The notes: generated from the sequence alone by a model not told the origin. A DNA stretch of 38,433 nucleotides from G001797105 sp964528155 (GCA_964528155.1 CAZGRL010000030.1:1-38433); one strand, 5' to 3'; counted from the stretch's first letter, positions 1 through 8,256 are shown. Made by a program: numbers and translations.

Positions 1-503
1 ATGGCGAAGATGACACAAGCCAGGCCGAACACGCTGCGCAACTCGAAGTGGTCGGCCACCCAACCGCCGATGGGTGGGCCGAAGACAGCGCCCAGGCTAT
101 ACATCGCCCCGATTGTGGTGAGGGCGCGGGTGACGCTCCACTTGCTGCGTGCGTTGGTGATGTAGCTGTTGAGCGGAGAGATCACGAAGCCGGTGAAGCT
201 ATAGAGCACGATCCCGATGGCGAACACGGAAAGCGAAGTCGCCATGTACATGATCACGGCCGAGGCCACGCCCGTTAGCCATCCGGCGAACATGATCTGT
301 CGACGTCCGAAACGGTCGGACAGATATCCGGCTGGCAGATGGGTGAGGGTCAGAGCCAGTCCGGACAATCCGATGATCGCCCCGATCTGGAAGGGCCCGG
401 CACCGAGATCCTGGAGGTACAGCGGCTCGAAGTAGTACCAGGTCGCCTCACCCAGTCCCCAGAAGAAGAGTGAGATCGCAACCAGACGCAGATCGCGGCT
501 CAT
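1..503 (-). CDS. MFS transporter, N-terminal part (cut by window edge)
   Basis: About 167 N-terminal residues of a major facilitator superfamily permease are present, and the rest lies beyond base 1. The reverse-strand translation starts MSRDLRLVAISLFFWG and shows roughly five hydrophobic segments. Between the second and third is the MFS motif A, read here as GYLSDRFGRRQ (about residues 59-69), which is the family hallmark loop. The substrate cannot be inferred. The ATG at 503-501 overlaps the TGA of the upstream hydrolase (502-500) as ATGA, so translation is probably coupled and the gene is third in an operon with the M24 peptidase and the hydrolase. Efflux or uptake of a small product is possible but not shown. 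Confidence 0.88.
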   Translation of the reverse strand, partial: MSRDLRLVAISLFFWGLGEATWYYFEPLYLQDLGAGPFQIGAIIGLSGLALTLTHLPAGYLSDRFGRRQIMFAGWLTGVASAVIMYMATSLSVFAIGIVLYSFTGFVISPLNSYITNARSKWSVTRALTTIGAMYSLGAVFGPPIGGWVADHFELRSVFGLACVIFA

Positions 504-1261
504 CTCGGCGCGCCCATGGAATGAGCGAGGAAAGCGGAAGTGGCGGCGAAGACCGCTTGGCGCTGGCGGTCGCGGGTGATCACATGCCCGCTATCTTCCA
601 GCCACAGGGACTGTTTGTCCGTGGAGGTGACATTCTCCAGGATGATCGCCATTGAATCCGGAGGGACGGCTCTGTCCCCTCTGGCCTGGACAACCAGCAG
701 CGGTACCTGCACCTTCGGCAAGATCTGGCGCACGTCACGGATCAGGTCGCGCAGTTCGGCGGCGGCGCGGGTGGGGTAGACGGGGTACGTCACGTGCCGG
801 GGGGCTGCCTCGGGGTCGTGCCAATCGGGCTTACCCTTGGAAACATAAGGGACCAGCCTGCTGAGCGCACGGGCGAAGCGCATGTGCCCATTGCGCGGCA
901 TCGCCATCGGCGTCGAAAGACACACGACCGCCCCGACTACCGCTTGCGCGCCGGCCCAAAGTGCCAGCAGGCCACCCATCGACAACCCCACGGCGGCGAC
1001 TCTGTCGCATGCGCCCTGCAGCATGTCCATCCCGGCCTCGACATCGGTCAGCCAGTCCCCCCGGCGGGCGCGGATCATGTCCTCCGGCCGGGTGGCGTGC
1101 CCGAAGAGTCGAATCCCCAGGACGGTGTAGCCCTGCTGGTTCAGATGAATGCCAAGCGGGCGCATCTCGGCCGGGGTGCCGGTGAAACCATGGATGAGCA
1201 GACAGCCGATCCTGCCGCCGGACAACAGGAACGGCTCACCCCCCGCCAGCAGGCGGGTCAT
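500..1261 (-). CDS. Alpha/beta hydrolase, carboxylesterase/monoacylglycerol-lipase type
   Basis: 253 residues, a normal length for Est30-like carboxylesterases. The HGFTGT segment (residues 24-29) provides the oxyanion hole, and GLSMGG (92-97) is the nucleophile elbow with Ser94. Asp196 in QARGDRAVP and His226 in DSGHV complete a Ser-Asp-His triad. There is no signal peptide, so it should act in the cytoplasm on carboxylic esters of short or medium chains; the substrate is unknown. The start ATG (1261-1259) overlaps the stop of the M24 peptidase (1260-1258) and its own stop overlaps the MFS start. This makes a tightly coupled three-gene operon. Confidence 0.9.
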   Translation of the reverse strand: MTRLLAGGEPFLLSGGRIGCLLIHGFTGTPAEMRPLGIHLNQQGYTVLGIRLFGHATRPEDMIRARRGDWLTDVEAGMDMLQGACDRVAAVGLSMGGLLALWAGAQAVVGAVVCLSTPMAMPRNGHMRFARALSRLVPYVSKGKPDWHDPEAAPRHVTYPVYPTRAAAELRDLIRDVRQILPKVQVPLLVVQARGDRAVPPDSMAIILENVTSTDKQSLWLEDSGHVITRDRQRQAVFAATSAFLAHSMGAPR

Positions 1262-2364
1262 CCGATGATCCTCAGCTCGCGCGGCAGGCTCGTCAACGTC
1301 TCGCCGCCGTCGGAGGTGACCAGGACATCATCCTCAATCCTGACGCCACCCCGGCCGGTGAGATAGATCCCGGGCTCGACGGTGAAGGTCATCCCAGGGA
1401 CAAGTTGCTCTGGATTGTCACCCCGAATGTAGGGTGGTTCGTGCACGTCGAGCCCGATGCCGTGGCCGGTGCGATGGGTGAAGAAATCCGCGTAGCCTGC
1501 CTCGGCAATCACCGAGCGGGCAGCGTCGTCGACTGCAGAGCACGCAGCGGCGGGGCGGACGGAGCTGCGGCCTGCGATGTTCGCCTCCTGGACGATCTTG
1601 TGGATCCGTTCGAGCTCGGGGTCGGGAACACCGATCGAGAATGTGCGCGTGATGTCCGAGATGTATCCGCGGTGGTTCGCGCCCCAGTCGATCAGGAGCA
1701 GATCGCCCGGCTGCGACTTGCGTTCGCCGGGGAGTCCGTGAGGTAGGGCGCTGTTGGGGCCGAAGGCCACAATCGGGCTGAAAGGAAGTTCGGGCTCGGA
1801 GCCGGCCCGCAAGAGCTGGAGCGTGAGCTCGCCGGCCAGCTCGTGTTCGGTCATTCCGAGGCGGACGTGGGTCAGCGTGGCCTCAAGCGCCGTCTCGGCG
1901 ATTTCGACCGCCTTGCGCATCGCCTTCAACTCTCCCTCGTCCTTGCTGGCTCGAACCGGGATCAAAGCGGGTTCCCCACTTACGAATCGCGCCCCGGGGG
2001 CGACCCCCTCGAGCAAGCGCAGCTCCAGCACGCGCAATCGCAACGGTTCCACTCCGACGCGCATCGAACCCAGGCCGAACCCGGCGGCGGCCTGCTCGAA
2101 GGCGCGTTGGCGTGACGTTTCGTCCTCCTCATATGTCGCCAGGCGGAAGTCGATCGGCCCGGCTTCGGCCTTGGTCCGTTCGAACTCGGGCAAGATCAAC
2201 CACGGCTGGCGATCCGGCGCGAACAAGGCGATAACCGGGCGTTCCATCAAGTGGAAAGACAGCGAAGTCAAACACAAGAAGGTCGGACCTGGATTCAGGG
2301 CGACGGCGTCGAGGCCGTGTTCCTGCATGAGGTGACCCAGGCGGGAGATTCGTTCAGTCGACAT
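1258..2364 (-). CDS. M24 family metallopeptidase, Xaa-Pro aminopeptidase/dipeptidase type
   Basis: 368 residues. The N-terminal half is the creatinase-like domain and the C-terminal half the pita-bread fold. The five expected metal ligands are visible: Asp226 (LLIDWGA), Asp237 (SDITRTF), His301 (RTGHGIGLDVHEPP), Glu330 (FTVEPGIYL) and Glu344 (VRIEDDV). The enzyme should cleave N-terminal Xaa-Pro bonds or Xaa-Pro dipeptides with two divalent metal ions. The start is supported by GGAGG at 2374-2370, five bases upstream. It is first in the operon with the hydrolase and MFS genes and lies behind a near-consensus promoter. PepP and PepQ subfamilies cannot be told apart by eye. Confidence 0.92.
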   Translation of the reverse strand: MSTERISRLGHLMQEHGLDAVALNPGPTFLCLTSLSFHLMERPVIALFAPDRQPWLILPEFERTKAEAGPIDFRLATYEEDETSRQRAFEQAAAGFGLGSMRVGVEPLRLRVLELRLLEGVAPGARFVSGEPALIPVRASKDEGELKAMRKAVEIAETALEATLTHVRLGMTEHELAGELTLQLLRAGSEPELPFSPIVAFGPNSALPHGLPGERKSQPGDLLLIDWGANHRGYISDITRTFSIGVPDPELERIHKIVQEANIAGRSSVRPAAACSAVDDAARSVIAEAGYADFFTHRTGHGIGLDVHEPPYIRGDNPEQLVPGMTFTVEPGIYLTGRGGVRIEDDVLVTSDGGETLTSLPRELRIIG

Positions 2365-2387
2365 GCAAGCCTCCGGGGGATGACGCG

Positions 2388-2416
2388 ATTATAGTCTGGC
2401 GCTATGCGAGGAGCAA
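2388..2416 (-). promoter_or_regulatory. Sigma-70-type promoter of the M24 peptidase operon
   Basis: On the minus strand TTGCTC (2416-2411) is followed after 17 bases by a perfect TATAAT (2393-2388). The predicted transcript starts about 15 bases before the GGAGG ribosome site of the peptidase gene. Confidence 0.7.
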
Positions 2417-2417
2417 T

Positions 2418-2671
2418 GCACGGACGCCAAGCATCGTCGCAGCGCAATAATGCGTCGAAGCGAGATGTCGGGTCAGCCGCCCGGGGCCCCCAAAAACAAG
2501 AGACAGACCCCCCCGGGACCACCACCGGCCCCTGTTACACATAAAACACAACACGGAANNNNNNNNNNCTTGGCGGGGTGCATTGCCGGGACGCCATGCT
2601 TGGTGGCGGCGCAATATTGCGTGGACGCGAGTGGGGGGGGACGCCGCGCGGCCCGGACATCTCGCTTCGAC
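2418..2671. repeat. Degenerate direct and inverted repeats around the assembly gap
   Basis: Bases 2418-2465 and 2585-2632 align directly over 48 bases with about 11 mismatches. Bases 2454-2469 are an exact 16-base inverted match of 2656-2671. Both flanks of the gap also carry long C or G runs. No gene can be supported between 2365 and 2782. The pattern fits noisy contig ends that were scaffolded together, although a real repeat that broke the assembly is possible. Confidence 0.6.
2559..2568. other. Assembly gap (10 Ns)
   Basis: Ten consecutive Ns. The true gap length is unknown, so anything spanning 2400-2700 should be treated as unreliable. Confidence 0.99.
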
Positions 2672-2699
2672 TTCCCCCCGGGTAACACCAGCGTCCCAT

Positions 2700-2727
2700 T
2701 TGACACCTTAAGCCACTCGTCGATAAT
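2700..2727 (+). promoter_or_regulatory. Sigma-70-type promoter upstream of the anchored secreted protein
   Basis: A perfect TTGACA at 2700-2705 is followed after 16 bases by GATAAT at 2722-2727. The start codon of the next gene lies about 55 bases downstream. Confidence 0.7.
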
Positions 2728-2782
2728 ACGACTGCACGTTCAAGGCCTGTCGGCAGGTCTGACTAGAGGGAGGATGGGTCCG

Positions 2783-3712
2783 ATGGATTCTGAAGAGAGG
2801 AACAATGGTGGTTTGGGCGGGGGGCCGCGCCGTCGGCTGCTCATACCCCTGACGGTTCTTGCGCTCCTCGCCTTGAGCACGATGATGTGCTTGAGTCTGG
2901 GAGGTTCATCAACTGAGGGGACTGACGCAAGCCAGGACGTCTCAGCTACCTTGGAAGCGTTGCAGCAGGAACTGGCCAACGCCCAGGCAACGGCCGGGGC
3001 GGCCGGGGTCGCCGTCCCTCCCACTGCGGCGCCGCCGGAGCCGGGCGAACCTACCGAGCAGATGGCTGCCGCTCCAGGTGAGAAGGTCGAAGACAGTTTC
3101 GATTCTGATATCGGCACCTTTTCGCTGTCTGAAGGCGTCCAAATCCAGAATGGAGCTCTGCTCCTCGGGCCGTTTGAACAGTGCGCCGAGGATGTGGCGG
3201 CCTTCGATAGTCCGATCGACTGCAACGCTGTCTGCCTGACCTGCGGGACGAACCTCACCAACTATCGAATGCAGGCTGACATCGCGTTCGCCGACGGGCT
3301 CTCCGACAAGCAGTGGGGGGTTATCCTGCGCTTCGTCGATGAGAACGGCAACGGTCTGCTAGATCGAGAAGACTACCTCTTGGTCATCGGATTTGACGTG
3401 TACGACAACGCCTGGGCGATATATGTTCACATCCCGGATGCGGTTGCCCCGTGGTTTCATGTCAAGTCCGGGAAGGCCGGGCTGCGCGGGCAGGGCAACC
3501 CGAATCGGTTCGAGGCCACCGCCTCCAACAACGGCCGGATGATCGACATTCGACTGAACGACAAGCGCCTTGTCCTGCTGACCGCGGATGCGCCGCAGCC
3601 GGGCGAGACACTGATCAAGGATTGGGCTGAAAGCGGATCGGTGGGCTTCGTCGACCTCGGCCGGCGAGTCCAGGCGCGGTTCGACAACTTCGTGCTCGAA
3701 CCGTTGCCCTGA
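2783..3712 (+). CDS. Membrane-anchored secreted protein with a C-terminal LamG/DUF1080-like domain
   Basis: 309 residues. A charged N-terminus (RRR at about 16-18) precedes a hydrophobic segment (about 19-40), which is an uncleaved anchor or signal peptide. The nearby Cys lies in TMMC, a poor lipobox. An Ala/Pro/Glu-rich linker (about 55-100) follows, and the rest resembles beta-sandwich laminin-G/concanavalin-like domains, beginning KVEDSFDSDIGTFS and ending ARFDNFVLEPLP. Two Cys-rich stretches (CAEDV and CNAVCLTC) may form disulfides, and ENGNGLLDREDY looks like an acidic Ca-binding-type loop. ATG 2783 is chosen because GGGAGG at 2768-2773 lies nine bases upstream; ATG 2774 would sit directly on that site. 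The function is unknown; an outside location with ligand or glycan binding is inferred. Confidence 0.75.
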   Translation: MDSEERNNGGLGGGPRRRLLIPLTVLALLALSTMMCLSLGGSSTEGTDASQDVSATLEALQQELANAQATAGAAGVAVPPTAAPPEPGEPTEQMAAAPGEKVEDSFDSDIGTFSLSEGVQIQNGALLLGPFEQCAEDVAAFDSPIDCNAVCLTCGTNLTNYRMQADIAFADGLSDKQWGVILRFVDENGNGLLDREDYLLVIGFDVYDNAWAIYVHIPDAVAPWFHVKSGKAGLRGQGNPNRFEATASNNGRMIDIRLNDKRLVLLTADAPQPGETLIKDWAESGSVGFVDLGRRVQARFDNFVLEPLP

Positions 3713-3735
3713 ACTTCCACGCTCCAGGTTGTTGA

Positions 3736-3780
3736 CCCCCGGAGGAGCGCCCGAGCGGACCTCCGGGGGCTTGTTTTCTT
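3736..3780 (+). terminator. Rho-independent terminator
   Basis: A perfect 10-bp stem (3736-3745 with 3760-3769, CCCCCGGAGG/CCTCCGGGGG) with a 14-base loop is followed by the T-rich tail CTTGTTTTCTT. It ends the secreted-protein transcript. Confidence 0.88.
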
Positions 3781-3807
3781 GACACTCCTCTTGCGTGCAA
3801 GTAGAAT
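3779..3807 (+). promoter_or_regulatory. Promoter of the tRNA-Ala genes
   Basis: Perfect TTGACA at 3779-3784, a 17-base spacer, then TAGAAT at 3802-3807. The -35 box shares its first two bases with the T-tract of the preceding terminator. Transcription should begin about nine bases before the first tRNA. Confidence 0.78.
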
Positions 3808-3822
3808 GCCTGAGCCGATCCC

Positions 3823-3895
3823 GGGCCTGTAGCGCAGTTGGGAGCGCGCTTCAATCGCACTGAAGAGGTCGCGGGTTCGAATCCCGCCAGGTCCA
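3823..3895 (+). tRNA. tRNA-Ala (anticodon CGC)
   Basis: A 73-base cloverleaf. The acceptor GGGCCTG (3823-3829) pairs with CAGGTCC (3888-3894). The anticodon stem CTTCA/TGAAG holds loop ATCGCAC with anticodon CGC at 3856-3858. The T arm is GCGGG-TTCGAAT-CCCGC and the discriminator is A3895. The G3:U70 pair, the identity element for alanyl-tRNA synthetase, is present. CCA is not encoded. Confidence 0.95.
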
Positions 3896-3911
3896 CTGGC
3901 AAGACCGACAA

Positions 3912-3984
3912 GGGCCCATAGCGCAGTTGGGAGCGCGTCTCAATGGCATTGAGAAGGTCGTGGGTTCGAATCCCACTGGGTCCA
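3912..3984 (+). tRNA. tRNA-Ala (anticodon GGC)
   Basis: A 73-base cloverleaf 16 bases after the first. The acceptor GGGCCCA/TGGGTCC again has G3:U70. The anticodon stem TCTCA/TGAGA encloses ATGGCAT with anticodon GGC at 3945-3947, and the T arm is GTGGG-TTCGAAT-CCCAC. CCA is not encoded. The two genes are closely similar outside the anticodon arm, which suggests duplication. They read codons GCG and GCC/GCU respectively. Confidence 0.95.
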
Positions 3985-4007
3985 CCTGACAATTGATAGG
4001 TAGCCTT

Positions 4008-4282
4008 GGCAGGAGTACTAGGACATCTGGCAGCGAGTCGGGGATGGTGTGAGCCCGGCGAGACGCATGCAGAGCGTCGTGGCGAGATTGAGAAAGGTCT
4101 CCGCCACAGGCCCGAACTCGCCTGTCGTCCCTTGAGGGGACAGGCTCCGCCGGTGAAACCAGAGTAGTCGGCGGCGGTCTCGCCCGTTAGCGCGAACCGA
4201 GCGGCCCGGCAGTCACCGGGCAAGCAGGGTGGTACCGCGGAGAACCCCTTCGTCCCTGATCGGCGAGGGGGTTTGTCATTTT
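4008..4282 (+). promoter_or_regulatory. T-box riboswitch leader (leucine) of leuS
   Basis: A complete T-box leader. Stem I is closed by GGCAGG (4008-4013) with CCTGTC (4121-4126). The 5' side of the internal loop carries AGTA (4014-4017), and the 3' side reads GAA-CTC-G, which places the specifier codon CTC (Leu) at 4117-4119. The apical region contains the conserved GATGGTGTGAG. The T-box sequence AAGCAGGGTGGTACCGCGG is at 4222-4240. The terminator stem (4243-4252 with 4264-4273, 10 bp, one G-U) is followed by TGTCATTTT. Uncharged tRNA-Leu should pair through its anticodon and its CCA end to favour the antiterminator, raising LeuS when leucine is scarce. The 3713-4359 stretch has no protein gene. 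Confidence 0.93.
4243..4282 (+). terminator. T-box attenuator terminator
   Basis: A 10-bp stem (4243-4252/4264-4273) encloses an 11-base loop and is followed by TGTCATTTT. Its 5' arm directly follows the T-box sequence, as expected for an antiterminator/terminator switch. Confidence 0.85.
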
Positions 4283-4359
4283 CACCCCCTCAGCCGGCGA
4301 GCGCTGCAGGGCAACCCATGTGAATGAAAGGGACGAGTCGCGCGGACAGAGGAGTCGTA

Positions 4360-6855
4360 ATGAGCGAATCAACCAGGCAGATGGGAGCAGCGGCGGAACC
4401 GCCGGCATTCGAACACTATGATCCGGCCGCCATCGAGCCGCGCTGGCAGGCTCGCTGGGAGTCGGACGAGCTCTACAAAGCGGAGATCGACGATGGGCGC
4501 CGCAAGTTCTACTTCCTCACCATGCTGCCGTATACCTCCGGCGATCTTCACATCGGGCACTGGTTCGCCATGGGCTGCTCCGACGCGCGAGCGCGCTACC
4601 TGCGCATGCAGGGATACAACGTCATGTACCCGATCGGCTTCGACGCCTTCGGTCTTCCGGCGGAGAACGCCGCCATCGAACGCAACATCCACCCGAAGGA
4701 ATGGACCTATGCCAACATCGTCAACATGCGCCGGCAATTGCGAAGCATGGGCGCCATGTGGGACTGGTCGCGCGAAGCGATCTCATCTGACCCGGAATAC
4801 TACCGCTGGACGCAGTGGTTCTTCCTCAAAATGTTCGAGCACGGGCTGGCCTACAAGAAGATGTCGCCGGTCGACTGGTGCCCCAAGGACAACACAACGC
4901 TGGCGCGCGAACAGGTCGTGGGTGAGAACCGCGTTTGTGAGCGTTGTGGTACGCCCGTCATAAAGAAGGACCTGGAGCAGTGGTTCTTCCGTATCACCAA
5001 GTATGCCGACGAGCTCCTCGACTTCTCCCAGATCGATTGGCCGGAGCCGATCAAGTCGGCTCAGACGAACTGGATCGGGCGCAGCGAGGGCGCGCGCGTG
5101 ACCTTCATGACTGAAGGCGGCGACCCGATCGAGGTCTTCACCACTCGACCGGACACGCTATGGGGCGCGACTTTCATGGTGCTTGCGCCCGAGCACCCGC
5201 TGGTCGCCAAGCTCACGACGCAGGCCGAGCATGCCGCCGTCGAGGCCTACGTGGCCCAGGCCATCCGGCAGACAGATATCCAGCGCGAGGCAACCGATAA
5301 AGAGAAGACCGGAGTCTTCACCGGTGGCTACGCCATCAATCCGGTGAACGAAGAGCGCATCCCTGTGTGGATCGCCGATTATGTGCTGATGAGCTACGGG
5401 ACCGGCGCCATCATGGCCGTCCCGGCGCACGACCAGCGAGACTTCGAGTTCGCCCGTCGATTTGATCTCGAAGTGAGGCCGGTCATCCAGGCCGAGGGCG
5501 CTGGACCGGAGGATGGAGAGACGATGCAGGCGGCCGTGCCGGCGTACGGGACGATGATCAACTCCGGCACCCTGAGCGGGACGCCCGCCGACCGGGCGAT
5601 GTCGCGCACGATCGCCTTCCTGGTCGAACGGGGCCAGGGTGAGGCGGCCGTCAACTATCGACTGCGGGACTGGTTGATCTCCAGGCAACGCTATTGGGGG
5701 GCGCCGATCCCCATTGTCTATTGCCCTGAACACGGGCAGGTTCTGGTCCCCGACGACCAACTGCCGGTGCTCCTGCCTGACGATGTGGAGTGGCGGCCGA
5801 CAGGGGAAAGCCCTCTCAAGCTGCACCCGACGTGGAAGATAACGGAATGCCCGATTTGCGGAAAGCCGGCCGAGCGCGATACCGACACGATGGACACCTT
5901 CATGTGCTCATCTTGGTACCACCTGCGCTACCTGAGCCCGAAGGAGGATAAGCATCCCTTTGCGCAGGGTGAGTATGACTACTGGATGCCGGTCGATACC
6001 TACACCGGAGGCGCCGAGCACGCTACGCTGCACTTGATCTACACACGCTTTTTCCACAAAGCGTGTCGCGACATGGGCATCACTCGCGGCGACGAGCCAA
6101 TGCTTCAACTCCGCAATCAAGGGCAGATCCTCGGCCCGGACGGTCAGCGTATGAGCAAGTCGCGCGGGAACGTGATCGACCCCGACGAGCAAGTTCGCAC
6201 ATACGGCGCCGATGCGGTGCGCACGTATTTGATGTTTGGATATCGCTGGTCGGAGGGCGGGCCGTGGAGCCCTGACAACATCCAGGGCGTGGTGCGCTGG
6301 CTCAATCGCGTCTGGTCATTGGTCCATGAAACGGCAGATCTGTCGGCCGCAGACCTGGATACACCGGCCGCCCAGGACCTACGGCGTCGGGTGCATCAAA
6401 CGATTCGCCAGGTGTCGCATGATTTGGAGACTTTCGAGTTCAATACAGTCATCTCGGCTTTGATGGAACTGACGAACGGCATCGTCTCTTCGCGCCAGGA
6501 AGGGTTGGAGGGCACATCGGCCTTCAAGGAAGCCATCAAAACCCTGCTTCTGCTCATGGCACCGAGCGCGCCGCACATTGCCGAGGAGCTTTGGGCGAGG
6601 ATCGGCAAGCCGTACTCGATCCACATTCAGCCCTGGCCGGAGTTCGATGTGGAAGTGGCCACGGCGGACGAGATCACCTTAGTCGTGCAGGTGAATGGCA
6701 AGGTGCGCGATCGCCTGGTGGTCGCCGCCGACATCGCCGACGAAAAAGCGCGCCAATTAGCCTTGGAGAGCGAGGCCGTGAACAAGTATCTGGGCGGCAA
6801 GCTCCCGAAGCAGGTGATTGTCGTGCCGGGGCGATTGGTGAACATCGTCGTGTGA
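4360..6855 (+). CDS. leuS: Leucine--tRNA ligase
   Basis: 831 residues, a normal bacterial LeuRS length. It charges tRNA-Leu with leucine in the cytoplasm. The class Ia signature HIGH is at residues 64-67 (GDLHIGHW), and the KMSKS loop is RMSKS at 597-601. The CP1 editing domain carries TRPDTLWGATF, and zinc-type cysteines occur in CPKDN and CERCGTP. A second Cys pair (CPICGKP) precedes MDTFMCSSWYHLRY. The C-terminal domain ends with VQVNGKVRDRLVV. ATG 4360 is preferred over ATG 4324 because GAGGAG (4349-4354) lies five bases upstream and family alignment begins there. It is controlled by the leucine T-box leader and followed at once by hairpin 6867-6921. Confidence 0.97.
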   Translation: MSESTRQMGAAAEPPAFEHYDPAAIEPRWQARWESDELYKAEIDDGRRKFYFLTMLPYTSGDLHIGHWFAMGCSDARARYLRMQGYNVMYPIGFDAFGLPAENAAIERNIHPKEWTYANIVNMRRQLRSMGAMWDWSREAISSDPEYYRWTQWFFLKMFEHGLAYKKMSPVDWCPKDNTTLAREQVVGENRVCERCGTPVIKKDLEQWFFRITKYADELLDFSQIDWPEPIKSAQTNWIGRSEGARVTFMTEGGDPIEVFTTRPDTLWGATFMVLAPEHPLVAKLTTQAEHAAVEAYVAQAIRQTDIQREATDKEKTGVFTGGYAINPVNEERIPVWIADYVLMSYGTGAIMAVPAHDQRDFEFARRFDLEVRPVIQAEGAGPEDGETMQAAVPAYGTMINSGTLSGTPADRAMSRTIAFLVERGQGEAAVNYRLRDWLISRQRYWGAPIPIVYCPEHGQVLVPDDQLPVLLPDDVEWRPTGESPLKLHPTWKITECPICGKPAERDTDTMDTFMCSSWYHLRYLSPKEDKHPFAQGEYDYWMPVDTYTGGAEHATLHLIYTRFFHKACRDMGITRGDEPMLQLRNQGQILGPDGQRMSKSRGNVIDPDEQVRTYGADAVRTYLMFGYRWSEGGPWSPDNIQGVVRWLNRVWSLVHETADLSAADLDTPAAQDLRRRVHQTIRQVSHDLETFEFNTVISALMELTNGIVSSRQEGLEGTSAFKEAIKTLLLLMAPSAPHIAEELWARIGKPYSIHIQPWPEFDVEVATADEITLVVQVNGKVRDRLVVAADIADEKARQLALESEAVNKYLGGKLPKQVIVVPGRLVNIVV

Positions 6856-6866
6856 TAGGGGGAGGA

Positions 6867-6921
6867 AGGCCGAAAAGGGATGTCGGGACAGGGAAGCTGT
6901 CCCGACATCCCTTTTCGGCCT
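6867..6921 (+). terminator. Long perfect hairpin A after leuS (capped-hairpin family)
   Basis: A 25-bp perfect stem (6867-6891 with 6897-6921) has loop GGAAG and begins 12 bases after the leuS stop. The apex reads GGGACAG-GGAAG-CTGTCCC. There is only a weak T tract (TCTCC). It probably ends leuS transcription, and it belongs to the family described at 12192, 16457, 27134 and 32014. Confidence 0.75.
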
Positions 6922-7015
6922 CTCCATCGGATGTGGCCGGAAACGGCCGCAGGGCTCATGCTGTCCCATTGCAGGGTATAGGCGAAGCGGAGACGAATGA
7001 CCGTGCCGGGCGGCT

Positions 7016-7043
7016 TTGCCCTGTGAGCCGGGCGACGTACAAT
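7016..7043 (+). promoter_or_regulatory. Putative promoter of ridA
   Basis: TTGCCC (7016-7021), a 16-base spacer, then TACAAT (7038-7043). The GGAGGA ribosome site and ATG of ridA follow at a suitable distance. Confidence 0.5.
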
Positions 7044-7077
7044 CCAAACCCTCATCATCACCGATCGGAGGAACAGC

Positions 7078-7485
7078 ATGCCCACCAGACGTCGTGAGGT
7101 ATTGATCGCAGACAAGGCCCCCAAGGCGTTGGGCCCGTATTCGCTGGGGATTCGATCGGCGCCGCTCGTCTTCGCCTCGGGCACGGTCGGTATCGACCCG
7201 AAGACGGGCAAACTCGTCCCCGGTGGTGTCGAGGCCGAAACCCGCCAGGCCCTACTCAACCTGGGGAACATCCTCGAAGCGGGTGGGTCCTCGCTGAGCC
7301 TTGCCGTGAAAACGACCGTCTTCATGTGCGATCTGGGCGAGTTCAGCAAATTGAACGCGGTCTACGCCGAGTTCTTTGAACAGGATCCTCCGGCCAGAAC
7401 GACGGTCCAAGTGGCGGCGCTTCCCGGTGGTGCCCAGATCGAGATCGAGGCCATCGCCGTTGTCGGTGATGCTCGAGGAGACTGA
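7078..7485 (+). CDS. ridA: RidA/YjgF/UK114 family enamine/imine deaminase
   Basis: 135 residues, typical length. RidA hydrolyses reactive 2-aminoacrylate and related enamines released by PLP enzymes and works as a trimer. Visible signatures are KAPKALGPYS (13-22), FASGTVGIDP, and the active-site Arg107 in DPPARTTVQV. The C-terminal strand IEIEAIAV is also present. A strong GGAGGA lies nine bases before the ATG. It stands alone behind hairpin A and its own promoter, 84 bases ahead of the response regulator. Confidence 0.93.
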   Translation: MPTRRREVLIADKAPKALGPYSLGIRSAPLVFASGTVGIDPKTGKLVPGGVEAETRQALLNLGNILEAGGSSLSLAVKTTVFMCDLGEFSKLNAVYAEFFEQDPPARTTVQVAALPGGAQIEIEAIAVVGDARGD

Positions 7486-7569
7486 TGCCGCCGATCCCGC
7501 GACGCCATGCCCCGGCTTCTTGAGCGTCGCAAGACGCGTCACCTTCCTGAGTGGCATTGAGGCATCGAG

Positions 7570-8250
7570 ATGCCCGGTGAAAGAATCCTCGTCGTCGACG
7601 ACGAGGCCAACATCGTCAGCCTGGCTCGCCTCTACCTCGAGCAGGATGGCTACACCGTTGAGGAGGCCTCCGACGGTGTGAAGGCCCTGCAATCGATCCA
7701 GGCACGCCCGCCTGCTCTGGTGATACTGGATATCATGCTGCCTGAGATGGACGGGTTCGAAGTGTGCCGACGGACCCGCGCCGTTTCTGACGTGCCCATC
7801 ATCATGCTGACTGCCAGAGACGATGACATTGACAAGATCGTCGGCCTGGAACTTGGGGCGGATGACTACCTGATCAAACCATTCAACCCTCGAGAGCTTG
7901 TGGCCAGGGTGAAAGCGATCCTGCGACGAGTCGAGGGCCGCCCGGTGGCCGCTGGCGAGCCGATCCACATTGGTGATGTGACGATCGACCCGGCGCGTCG
8001 GGAGGTGATCATCGCCGGCGAGGCGGTCAACCTGCGCGCCAAGGAGTTCGACCTGCTTCAGACCCTGGCTGAGAACCGTGGTCTTGTCCTCAAGCGCGAC
8101 CAGCTCCTCAATCTCGTCTGGGGCTACGATTTCTACGGCCAGACCCGCACGGTCGACGTCCACGTCGCGCACCTGCGCAAGCACCTGGCGGCCAGCCAGA
8201 ACCTGCATATTGAAACCGTCACAGGCGTCGGATACAAGCTGGTAGGCTAG
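7570..8250 (+). CDS. OmpR/PhoB-family response regulator
   Basis: 226 residues. The receiver domain (1-120) has the acidic pair Asp10/Asp11, phospho-acceptor Asp54 (VILDIMLPEMDG), the Thr of MLTARDD and Lys in LIKPFNPREL. The C-terminal winged helix (about 130-226) has the family pattern RAKEFDLLQTLAENRGLVLKR and TVDVHVAHLRKHL. It binds DNA as a dimer once phosphorylated by its partner kinase, whose TTG start lies six bases downstream. The ribosome site is weak (GAGG). The regulon is unknown. Confidence 0.94.
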   Translation: MPGERILVVDDEANIVSLARLYLEQDGYTVEEASDGVKALQSIQARPPALVILDIMLPEMDGFEVCRRTRAVSDVPIIMLTARDDDIDKIVGLELGADDYLIKPFNPRELVARVKAILRRVEGRPVAAGEPIHIGDVTIDPARREVIIAGEAVNLRAKEFDLLQTLAENRGLVLKRDQLLNLVWGYDFYGQTRTVDVHVAHLRKHLAASQNLHIETVTGVGYKLVG

Positions 8251-8256
8251 ATTCCA

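Noticed and set aside
2450..2782. N-terminal extension of the secreted protein through the N gap
   Set aside because: The open frame crosses the assembly gap and noisy repeats, and a clear promoter (2700-2727) and ribosome site lie after it.
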